DNA of 64,000 bases from Halorubellus litoreus (GTDB lineage: Archaea > Halobacteriota > Halobacteria > Halobacteriales > Natrialbaceae), in NCBI RefSeq assembly GCF_037081675.1, contig NZ_JAZAQL010000002.1:620001-684000 (forward strand), read 5' to 3'. Shown piece by piece: positions 8,524 through 17,802 of this stretch; position 1 is the first letter of the stretch, and each line of letters opens with the position of its first letter. Position numbers and translations under genes: made by a program. The notes under the pieces are model-generated. The model was not told the origin of the DNA, did no database searches, and was given only the letters and a program-made list of their open reading frames with translations.

Positions 8524-9459
8524 TCAGTGCGCGTCGAGCACCGCCGCGAGGTCGTCGCCGAGGGCGGCGATGGCGTCGCGAGCGCGGTCGACGCCGGGCA
8601 TGGTCAGGAACCCGTGAGGCATGTCGGGATGGTTCACGTAGCGCGTGTCGACGCCGTCGCGGACGAGTTGCTCGGCGTACGCGCGGCCGCCGTCGCGGAG
8701 CGGGTCGAACCCGGCGGTGAGGACGGTCGCGGGCGCGACGCCGGAGACGTCCGCGGCGTTCGTCGGGTCCGCGTACGGGTTCCGCCGGTGGACGTCGCTC
8801 CCGTAGTAGGCGTCCGCGAAGAACGCGAGGTCCGCCTCGGAGAGCACGACGCCGGCGTGCTCGCGGACCGACGGCGCGTCCTCGTCGACCCCGACGCCGG
8901 GATAGACGAGCGTCTGGTACGCGAGGGCGGGACCGTCGCGCTCGGCGGCCATGAGCGCGGCCACAGCCGCGAGGTTCCCGCCCGCGGAGTCGCCCGCGAC
9001 CGCGACGTCGCCCGTGCCACCGACCGCGTCGGGGTTCGCCGCGACCCACTCGACGGCCGCGTACGCGTCCTCGACGGCCGCGGGGAACGGGTGCTCGGGC
9101 GCGAGCCGGTAGTCGACGGATAGCACCGCACAGTCGCTCTCGCGGACGAGCCGCCGGCAGAGGCGGTCGTGGGTCTCGATGCTCCCGAACACGAACCCGC
9201 CGCCGTGGAAGAACACGACCGTCGGCGAGCGCTCGCTCGCGTCCGGCCGGTACAGGCGCGCGTCGACGTCGCCGCCGGGGCCAGGTATCGCGAGGTCGGC
9301 CGTCGCACCGACCGGCGGCGGGTTGCGGTTCTGGACCCACATCACCGGGCGCGTCAGGAGTCGCGCGAACTTCACGCCGAGGCGACCGTGCGGTAACGGC
9401 ATGTACGCCTGACGCTTGACCGCGGCCTTGGCCTGCGGGTGCATCTCGTCGGCCTGCAT
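8524..9459 (-). CDS. HSL-type alpha/beta hydrolase (esterase/lipase family)
   Basis: 311 residues from ATG 9459. Oxyanion-hole motif H85-GGG in 'FFHGGGFVFGS'; nucleophile elbow 'GDSAGGN' with S158; catalytic Asp in 'AGFDPLRDGG'; catalytic His in 'MPHGF' near the end. 'VDYRLAPEHPFPAAV' is a classic hormone-sensitive-lipase family segment. It should hydrolyse carboxylic esters in the cytosol. The N-terminal cap of about 50 residues ('MHPQAKAAVKRQAY...') is normal. The frame runs on upstream into the neighbouring interrupted E2-type gene only because that gene is frameshifted. Confidence 0.92.
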   Translation of the reverse strand: MQADEMHPQAKAAVKRQAYMPLPHGRLGVKFARLLTRPVMWVQNRNPPPVGATADLAIPGPGGDVDARLYRPDASERSPTVVFFHGGGFVFGSIETHDRLCRRLVRESDCAVLSVDYRLAPEHPFPAAVEDAYAAVEWVAANPDAVGGTGDVAVAGDSAGGNLAAVAALMAAERDGPALAYQTLVYPGVGVDEDAPSVREHAGVVLSEADLAFFADAYYGSDVHRRNPYADPTNAADVSGVAPATVLTAGFDPLRDGGRAYAEQLVRDGVDTRYVNHPDMPHGFLTMPGVDRARDAIAALGDDLAAVLDAH

Positions 9460-9554
9460 CACCGAGCGGTACTCCCGCGGGCGGCAAACCGATTGTGCTC
9501 GACCCGGTCCGCGACCGGTCCCGGACCCGTCGCGGTCCGATTTCGGCGTTCGCG

Positions 9555-10344
9555 TCACTCGGCCACCGCGGGTAGTCCGTGTGCGTCCTCGACGAGTTCG
9601 ACGAACCGGTCGGCGAACCGGGCGGCGTCGGCGCCGTCGACGACGTCGTGGTCGACCGTCACGGTGAGCGAGAGAACGTCTCGCGGTTCCAGTTCCCCGT
9701 CGACGTACCGGGGTTTCTCCGCGACGCCGCCGACGGCGACCTGGACGGTGTAGTTCGAGGGAGTGACCGCCCACCCGCCTCGCTCGCCCATCATCCCCAC
9801 CGACGTGACGGCGACGGTGCCGGCGAGCGACTTCCACCGACGGGGGGAACAGTTGCGGGAGCCGCCACGGGAGTCGTCGCACGAACCCGGGGAGCGACAG
9901 CGCGAGACGTTCGGTCGGCGAGAGCGACGCGTCGTCGGTCGACGCCTTCGCCGCCCGGACCTCGTCGTGGACCGCGCGCAGCGACCGGCGGTTCGCGGCG
10001 CGGACGACGTGCGGAACGCCGACGCGGCCGGCGTCGGTCCCCTTCTCGACGAGGACGTTCACGTCCACGTCGTCGAACGTGTGGACTCGACCGCGCCAGT
10101 CCCGGTACGCGTTCACGTGCGGGTGGTCGTCGACCGCGGCGGCCAAGCAGTGCGCGACGAACGCCGTGAACGACAGTCGCGTCCCCGTCTCCGCCTCGTA
10201 GCGCTGGATGCGCCGACGTGCCGGCGTCACGTCCGCTTCGACGAGCCCGTGGACGCTGCTCCGCCCGCTCGCGACGCGCATGTAGTCGACGGTCGCCCGA
10301 CGACGCGCCGGCAACCGGTCGACGCGCTCACCACCGTTGCTCAT
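9555..10344 (-). pseudogene. 2-oxoacid dehydrogenase E2-type acyltransferase catalytic domain, frameshifted
   Basis: The 5' part (ATG 10344 to about 9848) codes for an E2 catalytic-domain start: 'MRVASGRSSVHGLVEADV', 'TAFVAHCLAAAVDDHPHVNAYR'. The 3' part lies in another frame (about 9846-9555) and carries 'AGTVAVTSVGMMGERGG' and 'TVDHDVVDGADAARF', the HxxxDG active-site motif. The frames meet at a run of six G on the plus strand (9842-9847). Removing one base joins them as '...QLFPRRWKSLAGTVAV...', and the 790-bp span becomes 263 clean codons. There is no lipoyl or E1/E3-binding domain, so the intact form would be a stand-alone acyltransferase domain. It is either a recent pseudogene or a homopolymer sequencing error. 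Confidence 0.85.
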
Positions 10345-10429
10345 GCTCGCATCGACGACGCCCCGGACCAAACGTCTTCGTCCGGCGGACCGACTGCCGA
10401 GCGAGTCACGGTCGCGGCCGTACGCGGGA

Positions 10430-11479
10430 TTACCGCCAGTCGAGGCCCCGTGGGTCGCTGGGGGGTGCGAGCGGGCTCGTCGGGAGGTCGTCGCTGGGTT
10501 CGGGGTCGTTGTACGCCTTCGGTGCGACGTCGTTCGGTGCGTCCGGGTAGAACAGCGACGCGATGGCGTGGAGGTGCTCGCGGCCGACGTCCAGTTCGAA
10601 CTGGCCGCCGCCGTACAGCTCGATGTCGTGCTCGCGGCAGTAGTCGAGGGTGTCCAGCAGCGCCTCGACGCTCCCGAACCGCGACGGTTTGACGTTCAGC
10701 CACTCCGGCTCCCAGGGGAGCTCCTCGACGGTGTCGACGCTCCGGATCGGGTAGTCCCACGTCACGCGCTCGACGTGCGATTCGAGCAAGGGTCGCGTCT
10801 CGTCGGTCACCTCGGGGTCCTCGACGAACGCGTCCGGGAACCCCTCGACGACTCGTTCGTAGAGCTCGGGGTCCGCGGGCTGGTCGACCGTCGTTCCGTG
10901 GTACTGGCCTTTCAGGTCGAGCGCCCGCACGGCGCCCGTCTCAGCGAGCCGGTCGACGACCTCCTGGGTCCAGTCCGACGTCGGGTCGAGCTTGAACTCG
11001 AGGTCGGGGTTGCGGTCGAGCCAGTCGAGGACGCGGTCGCCCGTCGGCGGGTCCTCGAGGCGCGTACTCACCACGAACCGAACGGGGTCGTACTCGCGGT
11101 CGAGTTGGGTGGCGAGGTCCGTGTCCGCCTGTTTCAGCGCGAGGTCGAGCGCCGCGCTCTCGAACGCCCACTGGCGGTAGTTCCGGAAGATCGGCTGCCC
11201 GGGCTCCTCGCCGAAGAACAGGTCGCCGTCGGCGACGTACGACGAGAACGAATCGAGCGTGTACTCGCCGGCGAACGCGAGGTCGGTCCCGAGGTCGTGG
11301 AACGTCTCGTGCGCGTCGGTCTCGTACGTGACGTCCTCCCCGCGTCCCGTCTCCCCGTCGCCGTGGAGGGCGACGACGGTCGACGCGCGAGTGAACCCGC
11401 TCGACGTGTCGCTCTCGAACCACTCCAGGTCGTAGTCGTCGATGCGGACGTCGAGGTCCGCGACGCGATCGTAGAGCAT
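10430..11479 (-). CDS. Enolase-superfamily (mandelate racemase/muconate lactonizing type) protein
   Basis: 349 residues from ATG 11479 ('MLYDRVADLDVRIDDYD'). The first ~130 residues match the alpha/beta cap domain. The barrel shows 'LEFKLDPTSDWTQE', 'ALDLKGQYHG', 'AFVEDPEV' and 'NVKPSRFGSVEALLDTLDYC', in the order of superfamily metal-binding and catalytic strands. The Asp/Glu ligands are only partly canonical, so the reaction (racemisation, cycloisomerisation or dehydration) cannot be assigned. An extended start at 11533 is possible but would add a poorly conserved leader. Upstream (11601-11680) lie four 20-bp direct repeats, discussed separately. Confidence 0.75.
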   Translation of the reverse strand: MLYDRVADLDVRIDDYDLEWFESDTSSGFTRASTVVALHGDGETGRGEDVTYETDAHETFHDLGTDLAFAGEYTLDSFSSYVADGDLFFGEEPGQPIFRNYRQWAFESAALDLALKQADTDLATQLDREYDPVRFVVSTRLEDPPTGDRVLDWLDRNPDLEFKLDPTSDWTQEVVDRLAETGAVRALDLKGQYHGTTVDQPADPELYERVVEGFPDAFVEDPEVTDETRPLLESHVERVTWDYPIRSVDTVEELPWEPEWLNVKPSRFGSVEALLDTLDYCREHDIELYGGGQFELDVGREHLHAIASLFYPDAPNDVAPKAYNDPEPSDDLPTSPLAPPSDPRGLDWR

Positions 11480-11600
11480 CCTGTCATGCAAAACGACGCC
11501 GAGACACAAGTAGGTGAACCCCCCGCGAACCATCTCCTAGCTGAACTGTCATGTCTTGCGTGGTGACGTCCGTTCGAGAGTACGGGACGAGTCGAACGCG

Positions 11601-11680
11601 GGTTCCCGAAAGCGGACGTAAGCGCCGGAAAGCCGACCTAGGAGCCAAAAAGAAGACGTACGTGCCGGAAAGCGAACGCG
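11601..11680. repeat. Four degenerate 20-bp direct repeats between lctP and the enolase-like gene
   Basis: Four consecutive units with an exact 20-bp period start at 11601, 11621, 11641 and 11661. The shared core is ccgaaagcggacgta-like (ccggaaagc in most copies; the third is degenerate). They begin five bases after the lctP stop (reading the minus strand) and lie 120-200 bp upstream of the enolase-like start. Such phased repeats could be regulator-binding sites for the downstream gene. Confidence 0.55.
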
Positions 11681-11685
11681 AGTGC

Positions 11686-13455
11686 TCAGAACGCGCCGGG
11701 GACGACGACGTACGCGAGCAGCAGGGTGAGGAGCCCGGTCGCGACGCCGTAGTAGAGCACTGGAATCAGTTCGAGGCGGATGACGCGGCCCTCCTCGCCG
11801 ATGAGGCCGACGACGGTCAGTGCGGCGACGACGTTGTGGATCGCGATCAGGTTCCCGATGGCGCCGCCGACGGCCTGCCCGGCGACGACGACCTGGGTCG
11901 GGGCACCGATCTGCTGTGCGGCCTGGTACTGGAACAGCCCGAACAGGATGTCACTGACCGTGTTCGAGCCCGCGATGAACGCGCCGAACGCGCCGATGAA
12001 TCCCGAGAAGAACGGGAAGGCGCTCCCGGTGAGGTCGGCGGTCAACTCCGAGAGCACGCCGAGCATCCCGGCGGTCGCGGTCGTGTTCTCGAGCACGACC
12101 GTACTGCCGGTGCGCTGCATGATCATCACCGTCGCGACGGCGAACCAGAGCGCGACGACAGCCGGCGCGATGTTCCGCACGGCCTCGGCCCAGGACGCTT
12201 TGACGTCCTCCGTACGCATTCCGTGGAGTCCGTAGGTGACGACGGCGACGAGCACGAACAACGTCCCGGGCAGGTAGAGTATCTCGATGGACTCCGAGAA
12301 CGGCGTTCCGAGGATGTTGTTCCACGAGAGCTGGAACTGGAGGAGGAACGACTGGACCTCGCCGACGACGCGCGTCACGACGAGTAACGCCGCGACGAGC
12401 ACGTAGGGGAGCCACGCCATCCCGAGGGACATGTCCTGGTCGTGGGCGTCCTCGAACGAACCCGTGGTGGTCCCGCCGTCGGTCGAGACCGACTGCTTGG
12501 AGGCACTGCCGACGCTCTCACCGGGTTCTATCGTCCCGACCCAGTGCTCGGGCCAGTTCGCTCGCGGCCCGAAGTCCCACGTGGACTCGGGGATGAAGTA
12601 GCCGGCGCGAAGCGTCGCGGTCGTGACCAGCAGCCCCACCATCGACCCGAGGAGTGCCGGGAACGTCGGTCCCAGGAACACCGCGGTCGCGACGTAGGGG
12701 ACCGCGAAGGTGGCCCACGCGAACAGACACAGCGGGACCACCTCGATCGCTGGTTTGATCGACCGTTCCTCGCCGAAGAACCGAGTCATCATCGCGACAC
12801 CGACGAACGGGATGGCGATACCGACGACGGCGTGGATGAGTGCCGCCCAGATGCCGAGCTGGGTGACGTATGCGCCGACGGTCTCGAACCCGCCTTCCTG
12901 CACGATCTGGGTGGCGGCGTCCGTGCCTTCCGCGAACACGACGTCGCGGAGCCCGATGATGAGCGGGGTGCCGACCGCTCCGAACGTGATCGCGAGGATG
13001 TTCCCGGTGAGCGCCACGACGACGGCGGCCATCGGCGGGAAGCCGAGGCCGACGAGTAACGGCCCGATGATGGCTGCGGGCGTCCCGAACCCGGCCGCGC
13101 CCTCGATGAACGACCCCATCAGGAACACGAGCAACACCACCTGCACGCGTCGGTCGTCACTGATAGAGGAGAACCCCGCGTTGATGACGTCGAACGCGCC
13201 GGACTGTTTCAGCGTGTAGAGGAGGAGGATGGCTCCGAAGACGATGACGAGGATCCGCGTTGCCGTCATCGCACCCCGTATCGACGCTGCTGCGATCAAC
13301 TGCGGGGACATCTCCCACCCGACGAACGCGGCGCCGCCAGCGAGCACCCACGCGATCGGCATCGTGCGGGTCGCCGGCTGGTACAATCCGACCATGAGGA
13401 TAGCGATCGCTGCGAGCGGAATCACCGCCAACAGCACCATCAGGAGGTCAGCCAT
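11686..13455 (-). CDS. lctP: L-lactate permease (LctP family)
   Basis: 589 residues with roughly 14 membrane segments. It has the family's 'LYTLKQSGAFDVI', 'FLMGSFIEGAAGFGTPAAI' and 'GFPPMAAVVVALTGN' regions and a C-terminal 'GSNTVSDILFGLFQYQAAQQIG' and 'AIGNLIAIHNVVAA'. LctP proteins import L-lactate (and often D-lactate or glycolate) with protons across the cytoplasmic membrane. ATG 13455 ('MADLLMVLLAVIPLA') opens directly with the first helix; a longer TTG-initiated form would add a charged, unconserved leader. An AT-rich stretch near 13563-13575 (tattttt on the minus strand) is the best promoter candidate and implies a leader of roughly 85 bases. No lactate dehydrogenase genes adjoin it. 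Confidence 0.93.
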   Translation of the reverse strand: MADLLMVLLAVIPLAAIAILMVGLYQPATRTMPIAWVLAGGAAFVGWEMSPQLIAAASIRGAMTATRILVIVFGAILLLYTLKQSGAFDVINAGFSSISDDRRVQVVLLVFLMGSFIEGAAGFGTPAAIIGPLLVGLGFPPMAAVVVALTGNILAITFGAVGTPLIIGLRDVVFAEGTDAATQIVQEGGFETVGAYVTQLGIWAALIHAVVGIAIPFVGVAMMTRFFGEERSIKPAIEVVPLCLFAWATFAVPYVATAVFLGPTFPALLGSMVGLLVTTATLRAGYFIPESTWDFGPRANWPEHWVGTIEPGESVGSASKQSVSTDGGTTTGSFEDAHDQDMSLGMAWLPYVLVAALLVVTRVVGEVQSFLLQFQLSWNNILGTPFSESIEILYLPGTLFVLVAVVTYGLHGMRTEDVKASWAEAVRNIAPAVVALWFAVATVMIMQRTGSTVVLENTTATAGMLGVLSELTADLTGSAFPFFSGFIGAFGAFIAGSNTVSDILFGLFQYQAAQQIGAPTQVVVAGQAVGGAIGNLIAIHNVVAALTVVGLIGEEGRVIRLELIPVLYYGVATGLLTLLLAYVVVPGAF

Positions 13456-13662
13456 TGGACCGACCTCCGCGTCCCGCTGCTCCGTGGTCGACGCTGTTCC
13501 TCGTCGAGACGCTGCTCTCCGGACGGGTGAGCGTTGCCATGCGTCTACCAATGCTATCCGCGCAAAAATACACGAACGGGTGTTCTCAACGATTGGGAAC
13601 TGGTTCGCAGTTTCAGACCGCGTCGCTCGCTGCCGCGAGCTCTCGTGTCACGCTTCGAGGCG

Positions 13663-14679
13663 TCAGGACGACTGCGGATTCGACGAGAGCACGGTGTCGA
13701 CGAACGCGTCGACGACCCGCTCGGTCTCCGCAGCGTCTGGGCCGACCATCAGGATGTGGTCGGCGGCCGCCTCGTGGTGTTCGACGTCCGGGATGCGTTC
13801 GAGGACGTACTCGGCGTGCGACCGCGGAACGAGGGCGTCGTACGCGCCGGTCAGGACGAGCGTCGGGCACGCGACGTCCGCGTAGTCGAGTAGCGGGAGT
13901 CGTCGCTGCCAGCGTTCGTCGTTCAGCACGCCGTCGACGCGCGCGCTCGCCGGGGAGAGCGACGCGGCGAGTGCGAGCACGCGTTCGCGATGCGTCGGTC
14001 GGCTGGCGACGGACTCGACGTACGCCCGCAGTTCGTCGCCGTCGAGCGTCGACGACATCCCCGGACCGAGCGCGACGACGCGACCCGGTGCGAGCCGCGC
14101 GAGGGCCGCGAGCGCGCCGGAGAACACGTCGAGGAACGGCGTCGATGTAAGGACAGAATCGAGCACCGGGACGCCCACGCCGTACGCGCGCTCCTCGAAC
14201 TGGGTCGTGACGGCTGCACCCAGGACGAGGCCGCTGACGCGCTCCGGGTGCTCGACCGCGAGGTGGAGCGCCGCAGGGCCGCCGCTCGAGTACCCGGCGA
14301 CCACGGCTCGCTCCACCCCGAGTTCGTCCATGAGCGCGACGCACTGGGCGGCCTGTGCGCTCGGCGACCCGTTCGCTTCGAGCGGCGTCCGGAGGTATCC
14401 CGGTCGAGAGGGTGCGATGACCTCGACGTCGTCGCCGAACAGCGCCTCGCCGAAGCACAGCCCCTGGTCGTACCCGCCTGGCGCGCCGTGGAGGACGAGA
14501 ACGGGCGGCCCCGACCCGCGTCGCGCCACCTCGACGACCCCGCGGTCGGTCTCGACCAGTTCGCTGTTCGCCGCGAGCGACGCGAGCCGGCGTCGTTTCC
14601 ACCGCCACAGTCCAAGTCCCGTCGCAGCGAGCGCAACGCTCGCGGCGACCGTCCCCGACTGGCGTCGACTGCGACTCAT
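13663..14679 (-). CDS. Alpha/beta hydrolase with N-terminal membrane anchor
   Basis: 338 residues. Residues 8-25 form a short hydrophobic segment followed by a basic stretch ('WRWKRRR'), suggesting a membrane-anchored hydrolase. The hydrolase core has 'VLVLHGAPGGYDQG' (oxyanion region), the nucleophile elbow G129-Y-S131-S-G133, an acid in 'VLTGAYDALVPRSH', and a His in 'AADHILMVG'. The substrate is unknown. A TATA box (atataag, 14704-14710 on the plus strand) is centred 27 bases before the ATG, so the mRNA is probably leaderless. Confidence 0.88.
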   Translation of the reverse strand: MSRSRRQSGTVAASVALAATGLGLWRWKRRRLASLAANSELVETDRGVVEVARRGSGPPVLVLHGAPGGYDQGLCFGEALFGDDVEVIAPSRPGYLRTPLEANGSPSAQAAQCVALMDELGVERAVVAGYSSGGPAALHLAVEHPERVSGLVLGAAVTTQFEERAYGVGVPVLDSVLTSTPFLDVFSGALAALARLAPGRVVALGPGMSSTLDGDELRAYVESVASRPTHRERVLALAASLSPASARVDGVLNDERWQRRLPLLDYADVACPTLVLTGAYDALVPRSHAEYVLERIPDVEHHEAAADHILMVGPDAAETERVVDAFVDTVLSSNPQSS

Positions 14680-14703
14680 ACGCTAGACCCACGACCTGGT
14701 CCG

Positions 14704-14710
14704 ATATAAG
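14704..14710 (-). promoter_or_regulatory. TATA box of the alpha/beta hydrolase gene
   Basis: atataag on the plus strand (cttatat on the minus strand), centred 27 bases upstream of the ATG at 14679. This is the usual archaeal TATA-to-start distance for a leaderless transcript. Confidence 0.6.
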
Positions 14711-14834
14711 GACGACTCCCGACCGGCGTCCGCCATCGGCGCCTGCCGGGTCGTCCAGGCGCACCTCCTGCTCGCGTTCACCACCATGGTATGCGATGCA
14801 TTAACAAACGCTACCGGTGAAGGACACGAACACG

Positions 14835-15542
14835 ATGCCCCCGATAGGCGACCTGACCATCCTCGTGCCGATCGACGTCTCGGCCGACGACCCACCGGCC
14901 CTCGAGGTGCTCGACGTCCTTCGGCCGTTCGAGGTCGTCCTCCTCGGGTACTTCCCGGTGCCCGACCAGGCCGCACCCGCGCTCATCAAGGACGAGTACG
15001 AGGACGCCGCAAGAGAGACGCTCGACGGGATTGCCGCAGGGCGAACCGCCGTGTCGGACGTCCTCGTCTTCACGCACGACAGAGAAGCGACGGTCGACAG
15101 GGTCGCCGACGAGTACGACTGCGACGCGATACTCACCGCCGGAGACACCGACCACCTCGACCGACTCCTCGTCCCCATCAGGGGCGACGCGAACGTCGAA
15201 CGGATCGTGTCGGTCGTCGCCGGACTGCTCGACGGCAGCGACGCCACCGCGACGCTCTTCCACGCGGCGAGCGACGACGCGGAACACGGTCCCGGAGAGT
15301 TCCTCCTCCGCGGAACACTCGAGCGCCTCACGGACTACGGTATCGACGCGGACCGCGTAGACTGGGAGGTCGCCGTGAGTGACGACCCTGCCGACGCGAT
15401 CCTCGCCAGTGCGCCGGCGTACGACCTCGTCGTGCTCGGTGAGACCGAACCGTCCCTTCGCGAGCGCATCATCGGCCACGTTCTCTCCGCCATCATCGAC
15501 GAGATCGAGACGCCCACGCTCATCGTGAGAGACGTCCAATGA
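14835..15542 (+). CDS. Universal stress protein (UspA) family
   Basis: 235 residues. 'LTILVPIDVSADDPPALEVLDVL' opens a Usp-like half; the second half ends 'DLVVLGETEPSLRERIIGHVLSAIIDEIETPTLIVRD', the normal Usp C-terminal strand. It resembles the Usp at 594-1406 in length and in the segment 'DVLVFTHDREATVDRVADEYDCDAILTAG...LLVPIRGD', but has no acidic tail. ATG 14835 is preferred over the GTG at 14817 by homology and by the TATA-like attaac about 32 bases upstream. The APC permease gene follows after 46 bp, forming a Usp + permease operon like the one at the window's left end. Confidence 0.88.
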   Translation: MPPIGDLTILVPIDVSADDPPALEVLDVLRPFEVVLLGYFPVPDQAAPALIKDEYEDAARETLDGIAAGRTAVSDVLVFTHDREATVDRVADEYDCDAILTAGDTDHLDRLLVPIRGDANVERIVSVVAGLLDGSDATATLFHAASDDAEHGPGEFLLRGTLERLTDYGIDADRVDWEVAVSDDPADAILASAPAYDLVVLGETEPSLRERIIGHVLSAIIDEIETPTLIVRDVQ

Positions 15543-15588
15543 AGCCGACCGCGCCCGAACCCGCCGTCGCGCACTCGACGAGGACAGC

Positions 15589-17784
15589 ATGAGCGGGGAC
15601 GGAGGTGAACTCGAGCGGACGCTCGGGTTCCTCGAAGCGATGACGCTCGGCGGCGGCACGATGATCGGCGCCGGCATCTTCATCCTGCCGGGTATCGCGG
15701 CGAAGAACGCGGGGCCGGCGAGTTCGATATCGTACGCGATCGCCGGCCTCGTCGCCCTCCTCGCGGCGCTCTCCCTCGCCGAACTCGCAACCGGGATGCC
15801 GATCGCCGGCGGGAGCTATCACTACGTCAACCGCGCGCTCGGCGGCCTCTTCGGCGCGATCGTCGGCTGGGGGATGTGGACCGGGTTGATGTTCGCGAGC
15901 GCGTTCTACATGGTCGGCTTCGGGCAGTACATCGTCGAACCCATCCCGGGCCTCGACGGCCGACACTTCGTCATCGCGCTCGGACTGGTCGGACTGGCGT
16001 TGCTCGTCGGCGTGAACTACTACGGGACCGACGAATCGAGCGCACTCCAGAACTGGATGATCGGCACCGAGACCGCGATCGTGGTCGTGTTCGTCGCCGT
16101 CGGCGTCTTCTTCATCGACACCGCGAACCTCACCCCGTTCGCGCCGACCGGCACCAGCGGTATCGTCGCCACCACGGGCATCGTGTTCGTGTCCTTCCTC
16201 GGGTTCGAGATCATCGCGACGGTCGCCGGCGAGATCAAGGACCCGAGTCGAACGATACCGCTCTCGATGATCCTCTCCGTCGTCCTGGTGACGATCCTCT
16301 ACGTGCTCGTCATGCTCGTCAGCACCGGCACCGTCTCCATCGACGTCCTCGGCGAATCACCGATTCCCGTCTCGGACGTCGCCGCGGTCTCCATGGGGCC
16401 GGTCGGCGTCGTCGCCATCGCGTTCGCCGCGATCGTCGCCGCGATATCGAGCTCGAACTCGTCGATACTCGCCGCCTCGCGCGTCATCTACGCCATGGGC
16501 CGCGACGGCGTCGTGAGCGACTGGTTCAACGAGAGCCACGACCGGTTCTACACGCCGCACCGAGCGATCGTCGCGACTGGCGGCGTGACGGCGCTCCTCA
16601 TCGCTCTCGGCCTCCAGGTCGACACCATCGTCGCGTTGCTCGCCGAAGCGGCGAGCTTCAGCTTCCTCGTCGCGTACCTGCTCGTGCACGTCTCGCTCGT
16701 CGTGTTCCGGCGTGCGGACCCCGACGAGTACGACCCGTCGTTCCAACTGCCACGCGTCGCATATCCGGCTGTCCCGATACTCGGCGTGCTCCTGGCGGTC
16801 CTCGTGATATCGCAGATGGCGACCGTCATCATCCTCCTCGGGTCGGGCATCATCGCGCTCGGGGTCGTCTGGTACTTCGCGTACTCGAGAAGCCGAGTCG
16901 TCGAGCCGGGACTCGTCAGCGAAGCGTTCGGCGCCGAGCCAACGGAGACCTATCGCGTCGTCGTCCCGGTCGCGAACCCCGAGACGCAGCACGGACTGCT
17001 CCGGCTCGCGGCAGCGACCGCGCACGCGAACGTCGAGCAGGGAACGCCCGAACTCGTCGCCGTGAACGTCGTCGAGGGTCCGGACGACGAGACGTTCCAG
17101 AACGTCGAATCCGAGCGCCTCGACCACCAACGAGAGTTGTTCGAGAACGCACGCACCATCGCGACCGAGATGGACGTCGACCTCCGCACGCGCTCCATCG
17201 TCGCGCCCGAACTCGACCGCGCGATACTCGACGTCGTCGCCGAGGAGGACGCCGACCAGCTCCTCCTCGGATGGGACGGCACGGTCGGTGGAGACGGACA
17301 CACGTTCGGGCACACGACCGACCCGATCCTCGAGCACGCCGACTGCGACGTCTCCCTGGTCGACCTCGAGACGCCGTCGGTCGGAACGCCGGTCGCGCTC
17401 GTCGCCCCCGGGCCGAACGCACCAATCGTCGCGCGACGCGCGTTCGAGTTCGCGACCGCGGACGGCACGACGCCCACGCTCCTCCACGTGCATCCCCCAG
17501 GGGCTGACGCCGACGCTGACCCGGCCGGAGCCGGCGCGCGCGCCGTCAGGGACGTCGCGGACGCCGCGGGGCTCGCAGCCGACGAGTACGACAGCGAGGT
17601 GGTCGTGAGCGACGACGTCGAGCGAGCGCTTCGCGACGCGGTCGACGGATACGACACGGTGTGTTTCGGTCTCTCCGAACGCGCGGATGGCTCCGGCATC
17701 GTCCACGGCGCCGTCACGAGGCACGTCTCACAGGACGTCACCGGGAACCTCGCGTTGATACGCGGGGCGAGGGACACGGGCTGA
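15589..17784 (+). CDS. APC amino acid permease fused to C-terminal Usp-like domains
   Basis: 731 residues. Residues 1-440 are an APC permease with about 12 membrane segments: 'LGFLEAMTLGGGTMIGAGIFILPG' at the N-terminus, 'SFLGFEIIATVAGEIKDPSRTIP' mid-protein, and 'PDEYDPSFQLPRVAYPAVP' near the end of the membrane part. Residues about 455-731 are soluble and Usp-like in two halves: 'TYRVVVPVANPETQHGLLRLAAATA' begins the first and 'GNLALIRG' ends the second. 'DQLLLGWDG' fits the Usp strand-4 region. The membrane part should import amino acids; the Usp part probably senses nucleotide or stress state. It is preceded by a separate Usp gene in the same operon. Confidence 0.93.
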   Translation: MSGDGGELERTLGFLEAMTLGGGTMIGAGIFILPGIAAKNAGPASSISYAIAGLVALLAALSLAELATGMPIAGGSYHYVNRALGGLFGAIVGWGMWTGLMFASAFYMVGFGQYIVEPIPGLDGRHFVIALGLVGLALLVGVNYYGTDESSALQNWMIGTETAIVVVFVAVGVFFIDTANLTPFAPTGTSGIVATTGIVFVSFLGFEIIATVAGEIKDPSRTIPLSMILSVVLVTILYVLVMLVSTGTVSIDVLGESPIPVSDVAAVSMGPVGVVAIAFAAIVAAISSSNSSILAASRVIYAMGRDGVVSDWFNESHDRFYTPHRAIVATGGVTALLIALGLQVDTIVALLAEAASFSFLVAYLLVHVSLVVFRRADPDEYDPSFQLPRVAYPAVPILGVLLAVLVISQMATVIILLGSGIIALGVVWYFAYSRSRVVEPGLVSEAFGAEPTETYRVVVPVANPETQHGLLRLAAATAHANVEQGTPELVAVNVVEGPDDETFQNVESERLDHQRELFENARTIATEMDVDLRTRSIVAPELDRAILDVVAEEDADQLLLGWDGTVGGDGHTFGHTTDPILEHADCDVSLVDLETPSVGTPVALVAPGPNAPIVARRAFEFATADGTTPTLLHVHPPGADADADPAGAGARAVRDVADAAGLAADEYDSEVVVSDDVERALRDAVDGYDTVCFGLSERADGSGIVHGAVTRHVSQDVTGNLALIRGARDTG

Positions 17785-17802
17785 CGCTCGCGGCCGCATC
17801 CC

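Noticed and set aside
13456..13551. Longer lactate permease starting at a TTG (13551)
   Set aside because: The extra 32 residues are charged and unlike any permease N-terminus; the ATG at 13455 opens directly with the first helix.
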